The translations under genes and the position numbers were made by a program. From Platanthera guangdongensis (taxonomy: Eukaryota > Streptophyta > Magnoliopsida > Asparagales > Orchidaceae), in NCBI GenBank assembly GCA_039583875.1, contig CM077151.1, forward strand, positions 20,666,326-20,730,325: a stretch of 64,000 nt of DNA. Reading direction: 5' to 3'. Positions 53,205 through 64,000 of this stretch are shown here, one piece after another (the first letter of the stretch is position 1; each line of letters begins with the position of its first letter). The notes under the pieces are model-generated. The model was not told the DNA's origin. It saw nothing but the letters and a program-made list of their open reading frames with translations, and made no database searches.

Positions 53205-55827
53205 TATCACGACCCGTCTCGACAAAAGTCAGAGTGCGCTTCGGGCGGGCCGTGATGCCATAGACATGGGCGGAAAGAAATTCATGTTTGCTAAGGCAGA
53301 TGCAAAGAATAATTAAAATAGTTTTAAAATAGTTTCTGTTAAGTAGAAACAAGTTGATTTTTATATGTGAAAGCTTTTAGAAGATGATAGTGAAAAATTT
53401 GAATGCACAAGTATTTTTAATAAAATTCCGAACACAAGTTTCGGATACAGGTTTTTTTTAAGTCACGACATGCTCAGATGAATGGACGCGCAAATAATAT
53501 TAAATTTTAGTATATATAATATATAAATAGCCTAGCAGTTGTTCATGTATTGCTGTTCATAATTATCACATAAAGAAAATATGTGACAGTAAAAGAAATA
53601 AATCAAAAACATCAAACCTGATACAGCTAGAAGATCAATCATCAGAAAGTAGAAACTTGATGCAGATCGGGCTCAGGAACCTGGCGGCGCTAACACGAAA
53701 GCTAAGACAATTCCAAGACACAAAGAAAAAAGTCTCAGAACATTGTAATAAACAGGGTGAGCAGAGTAAAATATAGAACAGTAATAGAAACAAAAAAGCA
53801 TGAGTGTATCAGTACCTCATGAAGCAAAACTATTCAATGACCAGCAAACAAAAGAGCTAAACTGAACAAGTTAGTTTATTAGACTACTCCGGAGCATAGC
53901 CTAAAATTATTCATGTAATATGTTGTAAGCTGTGATCGATGAAAGGTGTAGGTGCTATAACGGGCGCCCATGGTTCACGATCAGATCTGTGTGCAAGTCT
54001 TATCGGAAAAGTAATCCTGCTTGTCATGACCATGACGGCAGACAGATGCCCAGTTAGACGCTACAGTTCAAGGATTTGCTTACAACTACAGATTTGTTTT
54101 CGAATTTCATACTTAGGAGATTTTTAACGGAAACGAAAATACTTAAAGTGAGCGATCAGACCAAGAATAAGTTTTACTCAGACAGACATATGAAACCAGA
54201 TTCGATGACACAAAAATTGATGAGAGACATAAGGAACAAGATGCGATGACACAAAAGGAACTAGATAGACCTGTATGATTTTCTGGTTTCAAGTATTCGC
54301 GGGTGAAACAATTACATTTCCTTCTTTTTTAGGACATCTAATATTCATTTACATTGATTCATTCCAAGATACGATTATCTTCTAAGCAAACATGTGTTCT
54401 CAACGAGCATGATATAAAAACACCAAAACATATATTTGCTCTCCAGAATTCGTTACAATTATTATCATGACAATTGTTGCTCGTGCTCAATATTCTTTCA
54501 TTTTTCTCACTATTCCTCAAAATAGATCAAATCATTCGCCCTAGTAAATATTCAACTAAAATCCTTCATCTAAGTGTATATCAATGTAAGACTTCTTCAT
54601 AATCACAAATTCAAGTAATTCCAAACATATTATAGCCTAAATTATTAACTTATCAGACTGAGTATTCAAGATCTAAACTTATTGACAAACCAAACGTTCT
54701 AGGGTAAAATCAAAGAATCATAAGAACAAACAAAAAAATTAGGATACAAATCCGTTAACATATCAACATATACCGAAATGCAGTCATGAATCAAAGAACA
54801 TAGACATTAAATTACACACAACGCTTGCAAGAGAGCGAGAGGTCTCTACTTGCCTGAAGGAAGCTGAATCTCACGGAGGCGGCTAAGCGACGCAAACAGG
54901 ATTTAGAAACCATAATCAGACCTGTATATGAACAACGAAAAAGACAGTAGGATTCATTACGTTAACACATGCATGATTCGATACATAGTTGAATCAAAAA
55001 CGACTAAGAAATTTACCTCCCTCAAAGGTGAGAGAAGAAGAGATTCTCACGCGGACACGGAGACTTGGCGGCGCTCGGCTAGGGGAAAACCCTAATTCGG
55101 AGAGGACTTCCTTCACGAACCGTCAAAGGGTGCGACTAACGATGCCAGACAACACACCAACAACGAGAATTAACCGATTATTATGGGGCAAAATCATGAA
55201 ACACAAGTTGTACGCAAATTGGGGCACAAACATTATTGAGGAAATCAAGAAAAATATGAATTAAGGATGAACGAGGAAGATTCTTACCATAAGGAAGACA
55301 ACTCCGGGCTCAAGGAGGGGAGGGAAGAAACCCTAGCCGTTATTCTTGCAAAACTGGCCCAATCGGAGAGGAAGAGGGCTGCCGGAGGAAGGAAAAAGAA
55401 GTTGATCTTGGTTGGATACAAGCGACTGGCCCTTGTAGAGGAGGAAGAACCCCAGACCCTAACAAAGGAGGCTGCGGGCCCTAGAACCGTCGGATCTTGC
55501 AGCTGCCGGCCAGAGGAAAAGAAGAGGAGGACAGTCGGTCGAAGGAGAGAAGGCTGCCGGCCACGGGAAGGAGAGGGAGGCCTTGACCTCAGCCGAACGA
55601 GGAGAGGGAGAAGCCGGAGGTGACGACGACGAGCAGGAGGCGCAGGGGGGCGGAATCGGGAGCAGCGGCTGAAGCAGGAGGCGGACTCGCAACGGCTGCG
55701 GGAAAAACATAAACTGGATCGGGAGAACCCTAGACGAGCGGGTTTTGCCATTTTGCGATGCAGGAGAAATGGAAGCGGAAGTATTATTATTATCTATATT
55801 ATTATACAAAAAAACCGGGTTGTTACA
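53205..55827 (-). repeat. LARD-2 5' LTR (2623 bp)
   Basis: Minus-strand LTR from TGTAACAACCCGG (55827) to the altered end GTGATA (53205). The PBS on the minus strand reads GTTGGTATCAGAATCAGG. Confidence 0.92.
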
Positions 55828-55832
55828 CCAAG

Positions 55833-56278
55833 GCAACCTCTTCTCCACCAATCTCCTCCACAGTGCGTACAACCCCATCCTTTTGCTAACCCGTGTGGCC
55901 TCCAAAGCCCTGCCTCCTTCGTTTCTGCAACTCCCCATTGCATCCCTTATCGCAAGCCCTTCCCGTACGGCTTCCCTGTCGCGCTTTATCTTCCCCAAAC
56001 CGTGATCCCTCCCTGTCAAGCACCTCTAGCCACACCTTCCCCCAACCGCAAGCATCCCACCCACATTTCCACTCTCCGCAAGCACTCCCGCCTCATTTCC
56101 CTTCAGTCGCAACGCTGCAGCTACCAACCAACCACTGCCTACTCCCTTATCTCCCACAAGAGCCCCCTCCCAGCCTAAAACTCCCCCACAGTGAGCCCCT
56201 ACAAAGCCCAGCCACCTCCTCTCAGCCTCTATAAGCACTATCTGAACCCCCACTCGTCCAAATTCCCCTATCGGTGTC
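55833..56278. other. C-rich tract 4
   Basis: C-rich, G-poor, with repeated CGCAAGC words as in tract 3 at 44520-45140. No gene recognised. Interrupted by the hAT element that follows; donor-like GTAAGT at 56930. Confidence 0.45.
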
Positions 56279-56286
56279 GTCCCCAC

Positions 56287-56858
56287 TAGGGCTGAGCATA
56301 TTATTCGAAACTCGAAAGTCGCTCGAAAATCGTTCGAAAATTGAGTCGAATCGGAATCGGTTAAAATTGATTCGACTCAATTTGAGTCGATTCAATTTGA
56401 CTCGAATCTGATTTCGAGTCGATTTCGAGCCAGCCCTGAATCGCTCGAAATATGATTCGAATCAACTCGAATTAATTAAAAAAATTATGTATTTATTAAT
56501 ATATTCTTATTTTAGGATTAAAAATAACAAAATTTAAACATAAATAAAAAGAATAAAGTCTTTAAATTTTTCATTTGCTAAATTTATAGGTTGCCCAATT
56601 TAATTTTAAGCAAATTATGAATAAAACAAAAAATTGTTCAATTTCGAGCCGATTTGATTTGATTTCGAGCCAACCCGATTCGATTTCGAGCCGGCTCGAT
56701 TCGATTTCGAGCTGACTCGGAATCGAGTCATTTCGAGTCGAGCCGGCTCGACTCGAAATCAATTTCGATTTCGAGTCGATTTCGAGCCGAGTTCGAGTCG
56801 AAAATTTCGATTTCGAGCCGAGCCAAAATCGCTCGAAATCGACTCGATATCAGCCTTA
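56287..56858. mobile_element. Non-autonomous hAT-type element (572 bp)
   Basis: Perfect 8-bp flanks GTCCCCAC at 56279-56286 and 56859-56866. Ends TAGGGCTGAGCAT and, inverted, TAAGGCTGATATC. Both halves are packed with TCGAAATCGATTTCGAG-like words on both strands around an AT-rich centre, and no coding frame exists. Confidence 0.9.
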
Positions 56859-56866
56859 GTCCCCAC

Positions 56867-57284
56867 CCTGCAACGATCTTGGATGTCTGCATTCAACCGT
56901 CAGTTATCTCCGCCTACACTTGTAAGTTGTAGTTTGATGTCTAATTCTCTAGTGTTGTGTATTTTGGCACCATACCTGCGGTGGATATTTATTTTATTTA
57001 TTATTAGCAACGGCGACCGTATGATTTGCAGGGCTTATTCTGCGCACGCTTGAAGTATTTGCGCCTTTGCAGCTTTGTTGAATGACCCTTGCTCCTTTTA
57101 ATTGAAATTTGTGAATATTTGTGCTCCTGTTCATCTATAATAATTAATTACTGTTGCTAAATTTTAAACGGACCTACTTTTTTAGCTCTATCCAAGCTAC
57201 TTCGAGATGGTGAAAGGTGGCTAAAGTAGTAGCTTGAACAACTTTCAAGCGAACTAAATCAGTTTATTATATCATCATGAATTT
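56867..57284. other. Spacer after the hAT element
   Basis: Continuation of tract 4, then AT-rich. No gene. Ends at the Copia-4 LTR. Confidence 0.4.
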
Positions 57285-57461
57285 TGTTGGGAAAGAATAG
57301 TTGAATTAGGAGGAATAGATTAATTTGCATACATATTATTCATCCATAGAGGGATATATATACTATTATAATAGACACGAAAACTTAAACACACGATTTG
57401 AGATTAAAACTCACTCACGCATAATAACACACAAAATAATCGACTTGTAAAATAACTCTCA
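57285..57461 (-). repeat. Copia-4 3' LTR (177 bp)
   Basis: Minus strand TGAGAGTTATTTTACAAG to CTTTCCCAACA, preceded by a purine tract GAGGAGGGG. The partner LTR lies outside the window. Confidence 0.75.
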
Positions 57462-57471
57462 ACTCCCCTCC

Positions 57472-58988
57472 TCAAGTAGGATGAAAGATGTCGGTCATTC
57501 CAAATATTTTGATGTTATCCATGAACGAGTCACTTCCCAAGCTTTTAGTGAACACATCTGCTAGTTGATCTTTAGAGTGGACGAATGGTGTGATCACTGT
57601 CTTTTTATCCAAGTGATTTTTGATGAAATGTCGATCCACCTCAACGTGTTTTGTCTTGTCATGTTGAACTGGACTGTGAGCTACGTTGATCGCTGCCTTG
57701 TTGTGGCAAAACAAGGAGAAGAGAGACGTCACGGGAAACCCCAAGTCATTTAGAACGGTATGCAGTCATAGGCCCTCACACATGCCTTGTGACATTGCAC
57801 GGTATTCTGCCTCAGCGCTCGATCTGACCACTACATTTTGCTTCATACTGCGTCATATTACTAGGTTTCCTCCAACAAAAAAACAATAACCTGTTGTAGA
57901 TTTCTGATCATCATGACATCCTGCCTAATCAGCATCAGTGAAAACTTCAATCCTCAAGTGGTCGTTCTTGGAGAACATAAGACCACGACCTGGGGCGTTC
58001 TTCAAATACCGTAAAACACGGTACGCTGCTTCTTGATGTCTGACCCTGAGAGCATGCATGTATCTACTCAGAATATCAACTGCACAAGTAATGTCTGGAC
58101 GAGTATGAGATAAATATATTAGTTTCCCAATTAATCTCTTGTAGCGAGTGACATCTGCCTGATCACTATCACTATCTTCACAGATTCCATGATTTTCTTC
58201 CATCGGGGTGTTTGCAGGAGCACAACCAAGCATACCGGTCTCCTGCAACAAATCTAGAACATACTTCCGCTATGATATAAAGATACTCTGATCCGATCTA
58301 GTCACCTCAATTCCCAGAAAGTATCGTAACATTCTCAAGTCTTTCACCTCAAACTCTACAAATAAGAGAGACTTGAAATTTGCAATCTGTTCCAAATCAT
58401 TACCAGTGATCACAATTTCATCCACATAGACAATAAGGACCACAATACTCATATCACGTCTCTGAATAAACATAGTGTAATCATACTGCGCCTGTTTGTA
58501 CCCAAATTTGAGCATAACCGTAAGGAATCCGCCAAAACATGTTGTGGGGGACTGTTTCAGGCCATATAATGACCTCGTTAGCCGACAGACAAGGCCTTCA
58601 ACTCCTTTTTTCACAAATCCAAGAGGGAATTTCATGTATACCTCTTGATCAAGCTCACCATGGACAAACACGTTCTTAACATCCAGTTGATGAAGATCCC
58701 AGTCCATGCAAGCCGCGCAGGACAACAATACCTGAATAGATCTCATCTTAGCCACATGAGCGAAAGTCTCCTGGTAGTCAACTCCCTGAGTCTGAGTGTA
58801 TCCCTAAGCAACCAGTCATGCCTTGTATCGTTCGACCTTCCCTCCTTGATTCTGTTTGACCGAAAACACTCATCTTGAGCCAATCGCTCTCTTGCCAGGA
58901 GGAAGGGACGAGACATCCCAAGAATGGTTCTTGTCCAAGGCTGACATCTCCTCTTTCATAGCATGAGTCCAGGCCGGGATACCCAACG
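57472..58988 (-). pseudogene. Copia-4 RT and RNase H
   Basis: Minus-strand pol end, better preserved than Copia-1 of the same family. RT: LDVKNVFVHGELDQEVYMKF, LYGLKQSPTTCF and active-site region VLIVYVDEIVITGNDLEQ (YVDE in place of YVDD). Then MLGCAPANTPMEENHGICED, YLSHTRPDITCAVDILSRYM, RNase H AAYRVLRYLKNAPGRGLMFS and AINVAHSPVQHDKTKHVEVD. Several stops. Gypsy-5 inserted at 58988/58989 and cuts it. Confidence 0.88.
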
Positions 58989-60977
58989 TGTAACAGCCGC
59001 ATCTTAACCTACCCCCCCCCCATAATATAAAATTGTATTAAAAAAAGTCTCTAACCTAAACCTACCCCCCCCCCCCCCGCCCCCTCTTTAAAAAAAAAAA
59101 ACAAACCCGAGCCGACGGATACTCGAATCCCGCACCGTCGCAGCCCGCAGCCTCGTCTCCGCGAAGTCGGACGATTCGCCGCTCCCGATCCCGCCTCCAG
59201 GCGTCCCGATTCTCCTTCCCGTGGCCAGAGATCACTTCCTCTAGGCCCGGCACCTCATCCTCTTGTTTCCCCGTCGTCTCCGAAGCTCCCCTTGGCCGGC
59301 ATCTTCCGCAACTCCAACTCCTCTTGGCCGACTGTCCTCTTCTTCAAGGCAGCAACCATCTCTTTCTCTTCCAAGGGGTTGACAACCACTGTCTCTCTCT
59401 CCGGCGACCTCTCCCGCTCCGTTTGGGGTTGGTGCTTGCGAGAGGGACGACTAGGGTTTCCTCCCCTCTCCTCCTTGGGCCGGGATTCGGCTTCTCTTGG
59501 GTAAGAAACTCATCTTTCCTCCTAATTTCAGTTTTCTCGCAATGTTTTAGGCTAATTTTCGCTCCCCAATCAATGTAATCACGTCAAGTCATCGTGTGCT
59601 CGTCGTTTATTCGACTAACCCAGATTTATTTGTGTTTTCCGGTGCATCTCCTCGGATTTAGGTGGTGGAATCGCTCCAAGACCTCTCCGAATTAGGACTT
59701 TCCGCATCCAAACGCCGCCAAAATCCCCGATCCCTCGCGGTAGCCTCTTTTCCCCTCACTCTCGAGGGAGGTAAATTCCTAACTCCTTTCTTTTTGTGTA
59801 ACGCTGTCACCCAATGCGTGTGCAAGTGTAGGAACCTTATTATTGCTTTGAAGTATAATTTTGATCTTGGAACAGGTTTAGCTAAAGCCGTTAACCTCGC
59901 TTGCACCTTTTAGCTGTCGCTAGCGTTTTCGACGTCAGCTTAAGGCAAGTAGAGAACCCTCTCTCACTTGCAAAACTTTAGATTTAATCTGGATACCTGT
60001 CCTTTTACAATGCTTTTTCTACAAAGTTCTGAAATCTCATGATGTTGACATAACAAAATATGATAAGTAATCACCTAAGCCTGAATCATAAAGACAAATT
60101 CGTAGTTGTAAGCGAATCTTTGAATTGTAGCGTCTAACAGGGCATCTGTCTGCTGCCATGGTCACGACAAGCAGGATTACTTTTTTAATAAGACTTGCAC
60201 CTAGATCTGAATGTGAGCCATGTGCGCCCGCTATAGCACCTACACTTCATCGATCACGACTTACAACATTTTTTTTTACATTAGGCTGTACTCCGGAGTA
60301 GGCTAATCTTTCAGAAATGTCTGTTTGACCTGTTTTTTTTTTATATGTTTGGTAGCTTCGTACAAGATAGATCAGTACTCGAATATATCTGTTTGTTTTT
60401 ACTCACATTTTAATTAATAAATTTACTCCTGTTTAAATCTTAAGTTCTAAGGCATTTTTCTTCTGTCTTGAATTTGCCTTAGGTTTCGTGACTGCGCCGC
60501 CTGCCCCCTGAGCTACCTCTCGTTCAGCTGCAGTTTTGCTTGGAGGTTTTTCCCTTTGTAGTTTCTTGTATCAGGTTTTATGAATCATTTACTGTCTATT
60601 CGTTTATCATGTACTAGTTATGGTAAGACATTTTCCTTTGAATCATGGACAGCTCCTAGGATGTATCTGATGTACTAATCGTTTTATTTTATGACATTAC
60701 ATGTACTTCTAATTCACCACTGTGTGTAGCATTAAAGTTTTTTTTTTCAAGAAAATACACGTGCATTAATTTTCACTGTTTTAAAATCTTGAACGCTTTC
60801 GCATATACTTTTTTTGTAAAAAAAAAATCATAATATTTTTAAACAAAACAGCTATTTAAATTTCAGATTTTTTTTCTCTGTATCCGCCTTAGCAGGCATG
60901 GTTTCTTTTCGCCCATGCCTGTGGCATCACGGCCCGCCCGAAGCGCACTCTGACTTTCGTCGAGACGGGTCGTGACA
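58989..60977 (+). repeat. Gypsy-5 5' LTR (1989 bp)
   Basis: About 650 bp shorter than the LARD LTRs but collinear in blocks, for example around 60140-60310 (palindrome CTCCGGAG region) and the last 70 bp. C runs near the head at 59010 and 59066. Confidence 0.9.
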
Positions 60978-60997
60978 GTTGGTATCAGAGCCAGGTT
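60978..60997 (+). promoter_or_regulatory. Primer binding site of Gypsy-5
   Basis: GTTGGTATCAGAGCCAGGTT, tRNA-Met type, identical to LARD-1. Confidence 0.93.
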
Positions 60998-61161
60998 TGC
61001 TCAAAAAAAAAAAGGAAAAAAAGAAGTATTTTGAAATTTATCAAACATTTTAAATGTTATTATGTACATACAGGAACACGCATCATATCTCACTCACTCT
61101 GTCATTATTTGTTGTTCGCGACTGAAACATTGCACACACTCACTCATAATCATGAGTAGTA

Positions 61162-61343
61162 TGCACACGAATGTTAAGGGGTTATGGGCAAACTTAACAT
61201 TTTTGTGCATATGAATTTCCACTAGTATATACACCGCTTGCGAATATTAAATTGTATGGGCGGTTTAATATTCTCAAGTGCGATGACATTAGAATCATAA
61301 TATGCATGTCATGTTAGGTGATATGGGCGCTTAACATGACATG
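61162..61343 (+). ncRNA. Three-hairpin leader of Gypsy-5
   Basis: Stems 61162-61178 with 61193-61209, 61237-61251 with 61264-61278, and 61305-61318 with 61330-61343. Compared with LARD-1, stem 2 has an A-T to G-C pair change and stem 3 an A-T to T-A pair change at matching positions. Sits between PBS and gag. Confidence 0.72.
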
Positions 61344-61669
61344 TGTATCCATTCATGAACATTCGTAGGAATGCATTTTAGACATAATTGCATCGCATGC
61401 ATAACATGACTCATTACACAAATGTTAAGTCAAGAACAACAGATGATGATTGTACACATGGATTTAAAAAAAAAAAATTTGTTTGACATTGCATGTGAAT
61501 TTTTGTCATTTCAACATGAGCATTACCTAGAGTTGTCCAATGAAAATGTTGTAACTAATATATGATTTGTGCATTCGACAGTATCAAAATTCTAGAACCT
61601 GTTGTTCCGTAATCTTCTATGATTAACGTAACTGTCTCTGTTAATCGATTTCTTTGTGTTCCTGACTAG

Positions 61670-62930
61670 ATGGCCCCTAAGAGATCTCAGCGCAAGAAGG
61701 CTACCCCTCCCGCCGGGTCAGCTCATGGAGACGCCACTGCCCAGCTGTTGAGGCAGATTCTCGAGCGTCTCACTCGCTTAGAGGAAGATCGTCAAACTCC
61801 TGACACAGCTCCTGATTCTGGCAGTGCAGGGACAGCTGGAGTCACTGCTACCGCCGCTCTTGGAACCACCCCTCTTGCACCTGGTTCAGGAACGGGCTTG
61901 CGTACTGACACCCTGGTGGTCCCGCTCGTGCCAGGTCTAGTTGCTCCTCCTGTAGCGATGGCAGATACGCTGATGTTCAAGAGGCTGAATCCGCCGTCCT
62001 TCAATGGTAGTCGTGATTTCTTCGTCATTTCAGAATGGCTCTCCCAGATGGAAAAGCACTTCGAGTATGCCGGTGTCCCTGAGGCACAAAAGGTTCATCT
62101 TGCGGCCTACCAGCTGACCGAGGATGCATACACCTGGTGGCTTCAGCGCCGCAGTCTCCCCAATTCTTCCGCTATGACCTGGGAACAGTTCAAGAATGCG
62201 CTCATGGAAAAGTTTCTTTCGTCCGTGGAGCGAGACAAGTTAGCTGAGAGGTTCCTGTCCCTTCAGCAGCCCGGCAGGACCGTGACTGAATATGAGATAG
62301 AGTTCTCTCGCCTATCTCTCCTTGCCGCAGAGTTCGTGCCCGATGAGTCTAAGAAGATCAGTCGATTCGTGAAGGGCCTCCGACATGACTTCCGCCAGCA
62401 TGTGGTAGCTCACGGCGCCACCACCTACGCCGAGACTGTTGGGGCCGCCTTGAAGGTTGAGGCTATAGAGTTGGACCGCACTGCCAAGAAAGTTCAGCAT
62501 GGTACGGGCAACGCCGCTGCACCTGACCACAAGCGTAAGAGTGCTCCACCGCAGGAGCAAGGTCCCAAGTCACAGGAGGTGTGCGCCTACTGCCATAAAG
62601 TTGGCCATACCATTCTAGTCTGCCGCTCCCTCCTGAAGAAGCAGAAGATGACTGTGCCTGCACAACAACCCCGAGTTACGCTTTCCTCTGCCTCCTCCGT
62701 CTGTACTTACTGCAAGAAGTCGGGTCACATGGTGGGAGATTGTCGCCGCAAGATGAATACCTGCTTCAGATGTGGGTAGTTTGGACATCAGATTAAAGAT
62801 TGTCCCGTGAAGGAAAGTCCGATCCCCGCTCAGCCTTTGCAGGCTATTTATGGTGCCCAAGATAAGGGCAAAGCTGTGCTGAACGTTACCACTCAGGGCG
62901 AGGCGCTCGCATCTACCTCTGTCATCTCTG
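61670..62930 (+). pseudogene. Gypsy-5 gag, first exon (one in-frame TAG)
   Basis: ATG at 61670 after CTAG. Residues about 20-45 are coiled-coil-like; the gag core spans about 115-240 (AYQLTEDAYTWWLQRRSLPN, WEQFKNALMEKFLS, VTEYEIEFSRLSLLAAEFVP). Zinc knuckles: CAYCHKVGHTILVC at 305-318, CTYCKKSGHMVGDC at 345-358, and a third CFRCG-FGHQIKDC interrupted by TAG at 62777-62779. The TAG stands where glutamine is usual, so a C-to-T change is likely. After it the frame stays open to the donor at 62931. Plant gypsy gag proteins commonly have one knuckle; three is unusual. Confidence 0.88.
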
Positions 62931-63036
62931 GTATGTTTTATGTAAAGTTTATTTTGTTAATTTCCTGCATTTTTTTCTTTCATTTGCTGCCTTAGTATCT
63001 GATAATCTTGAATGTGCCCGTAATGTTCTTTTCTAG
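62931..63036 (+). other. Putative spliceosomal intron at the gag-protease junction
   Basis: 106 bp, donor GTATGTTTTA and acceptor TTCTTTTCTAG, T-rich and with in-frame stops. Removing it joins VISG to [16 protein letters not shown] with a shared glycine codon and unchanged frame. Related elements have continuous coding at this place (inference from family knowledge). Confidence 0.75.
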
Positions 63037-64000
63037 GGAGTTTTAGGGTCAAGAACAAGTGGATGCAGATCCTATTCGATTCTGGGGCATCTCACTCTTT
63101 TATAGCACGTCATATCGTGGATCTCCATAGTTGGCCTACTTCGCCACTCGAAGTCCCTTTCGAGATCTCTGTGCCCGGTCATGTGCACCTTTCTAGCAGG
63201 GGTATTTGCAATTGTCCAATCCTGCTTGGCGAATTGCAAGTCTTCGCCGACCTCATAGTCCTGGATATGACAGAATTTGACGTAATCTTGGGTATGAACT
63301 GGCTGGTCGCGTATCGAGCAAAGCTGGACTGTGTGGCAAAGAGGGTCAATCTCAGTATCGATGGGAAGGACTTCAGCGTACATGTTCAGACCACCCGTAG
63401 CCACCTGAAGGTAATTTCTGTTGTGCGCGCCTCTCGACTTCTTAGCCAGGGATGTTTTGCTTGCTTTGTTTATGCTTCACATTCAGATGCTGTCATACCG
63501 CAACTTGGGTCTATCCCTATTGCTTCTGAATTCCCCGACGTGTTCCCCGCCGAGTTACCTGGAATGCCTCCTGTTCGTGAAGTAGAGTTCTCCATCGATG
63601 TAGAGCCTGGAACGCGCCCCATATCTAAAGCTTCATACCGCATGACACCGCGAGAACTGGATGAGCTTAGGTCGCAATTGGATGAGTTGCTTGAGCATGG
63701 GTATATTCGTCCCAGCTCTTCTCCTTGGGAAGCTCCTGTTCTCTTCGTTAAAAAGAAAGACGGATCCATGAGACTGTGCATCGACTATCGGGATCTGAAC
63801 AAAGTAACCATCAAGAATAAGTACCCCCTCCCGCGCGTGGATGACCTATTTGATCAAAGGCAGTACCGTCTTCTCCAAAATAGATCTCAGGTCGGACTAC
63901 CATCAGTTGAAGATCAAGGAATCCGACATCCCCAGGACAGCCTTCCGGACTCGGTACGGACACTTTGAATTTTTGGTGATGTCTTTTGGGTTGACTAACG
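63037..64000 (+). pseudogene. Gypsy-5 protease and RT, second exon (frameshift near 63860)
   Basis: Protease [20 protein letters not shown] at about 63069-63128 and DVILGMNWL near 63280-63305. RT region: [40 protein letters not shown] and [20 protein letters not shown], then VDDLFDQ. At about 63858 the frame changes, and from 63861 RT continues in another frame as [20 protein letters not shown] and [12 protein letters not shown] to the window edge. One small deletion would explain it. Confidence 0.87.

Larger units (their letters stand above)
48108..55827 (-). mobile_element. LARD-2: second non-autonomous LTR element of the LARD family
   Basis: Minus orientation. LTRs 53205-55827 (5') and 48108-52029 (3', containing a 1.26-kb insertion). 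Perfect 5-bp duplication CCAAG at 48103-48107 and 55828-55832. Ends match LARD-1 and Gypsy-5. The internal region 52030-53204 has leader, hairpins and polypurine tract but no pol. One LTR end has changed from CA to TA (53205). Confidence 0.93.
58989..64000 (+). mobile_element. Gypsy-5: putative autonomous partner of the LARDs (runs off the window)
   Basis: 5' LTR, PBS, hairpin leader, gag, intron, protease and RT start, all in order. LTR ends TGTAACAGCC and GGGTCGTGACA, the PBS and more than 600 bp of leader match LARD-1 and LARD-2. The 3' part and target duplication (left flank CAACG) are outside the window. Confidence 0.92.

Noticed and set aside
62777..62779. Programmed stop readthrough in Gypsy-5 gag
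   Set aside because: The codon lies inside a zinc knuckle where a glutamine codon one base away is expected; mutation is simpler.
29657..64000. Further DGK exons on the minus strand
   Set aside because: Scanned the non-transposon spacers for the catalytic domain and the block before STYAKLGC; none found.

Overview
The window is nuclear DNA from a flowering plant with a large, transposon-rich genome. The evidence is GT-AG introns, a plant-type diacylglycerol kinase gene, and dense nested Copia, Ty3/gypsy, hAT and LINE elements with PBS sequences of the plant tRNA-Met type. No prokaryotic gene organisation, rRNA, tRNA or CRISPR array was seen. The species cannot be named from the sequence.

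Host gene. The only host gene recognised is the 3' part of a diacylglycerol kinase (DGK5-like, cluster III) on the minus strand. Five exons join in frame: 29589-29656, 1716-1790, 917-1004, 716-832 and 291-626. One intron (1791-29588, 27.8 kb) is filled with transposons. The catalytic-domain exons were not found, so they probably lie beyond the right edge and almost the whole window is DGK intron.

Inside the large intron: Copia-1 (minus, about 2030-8655) is split by a composite block (2617-7100) that carries a bounded hAT element (4068-6592, 8-bp TSD). It is followed by a decayed gypsy (Gypsy-1, 8656-11.7 kb). Copia-2 (plus, 11917-18170) contains a non-autonomous hAT (12842-13638) and a decayed autonomous hAT (about 14826-17640). 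Gypsy-2 (19489-25121) is a chromovirus with LTRs that read as identical and a perfect TSD. A 5'-truncated LINE end and C-rich tracts follow.

Right of exon 29589-29656: LARD-1 (30090-37229, plus) is a non-autonomous LTR element with 2.6-kb LTRs and no gag-pol. Copia-3 (minus, fragments from 37.7 to 47 kb) is interrupted by Gypsy-3 (39550-44054) and a C-rich block. A gypsy end (Gypsy-4) follows at 46.97-47.8 kb. LARD-2 (48108-55827, minus) is a second copy of the LARD family with a solo LTR inside. Next come a 572-bp non-autonomous hAT (56287-56858), Copia-4 (minus, 57285-58988) and Gypsy-5 (58989 to beyond 64000).

How the parts relate. Gypsy-5 shares LTR ends, PBS and leader with LARD-1 and LARD-2 and still encodes gag, protease and RT, so its family is the likely source of proteins for both LARDs. 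Their leaders share three consecutive hairpins with paired base changes, which suggests a selected RNA structure. Gypsy-5 also has a 106-bp spliceosomal-type intron at the gag-protease junction. These two observations are the best candidates for something not commonly described.
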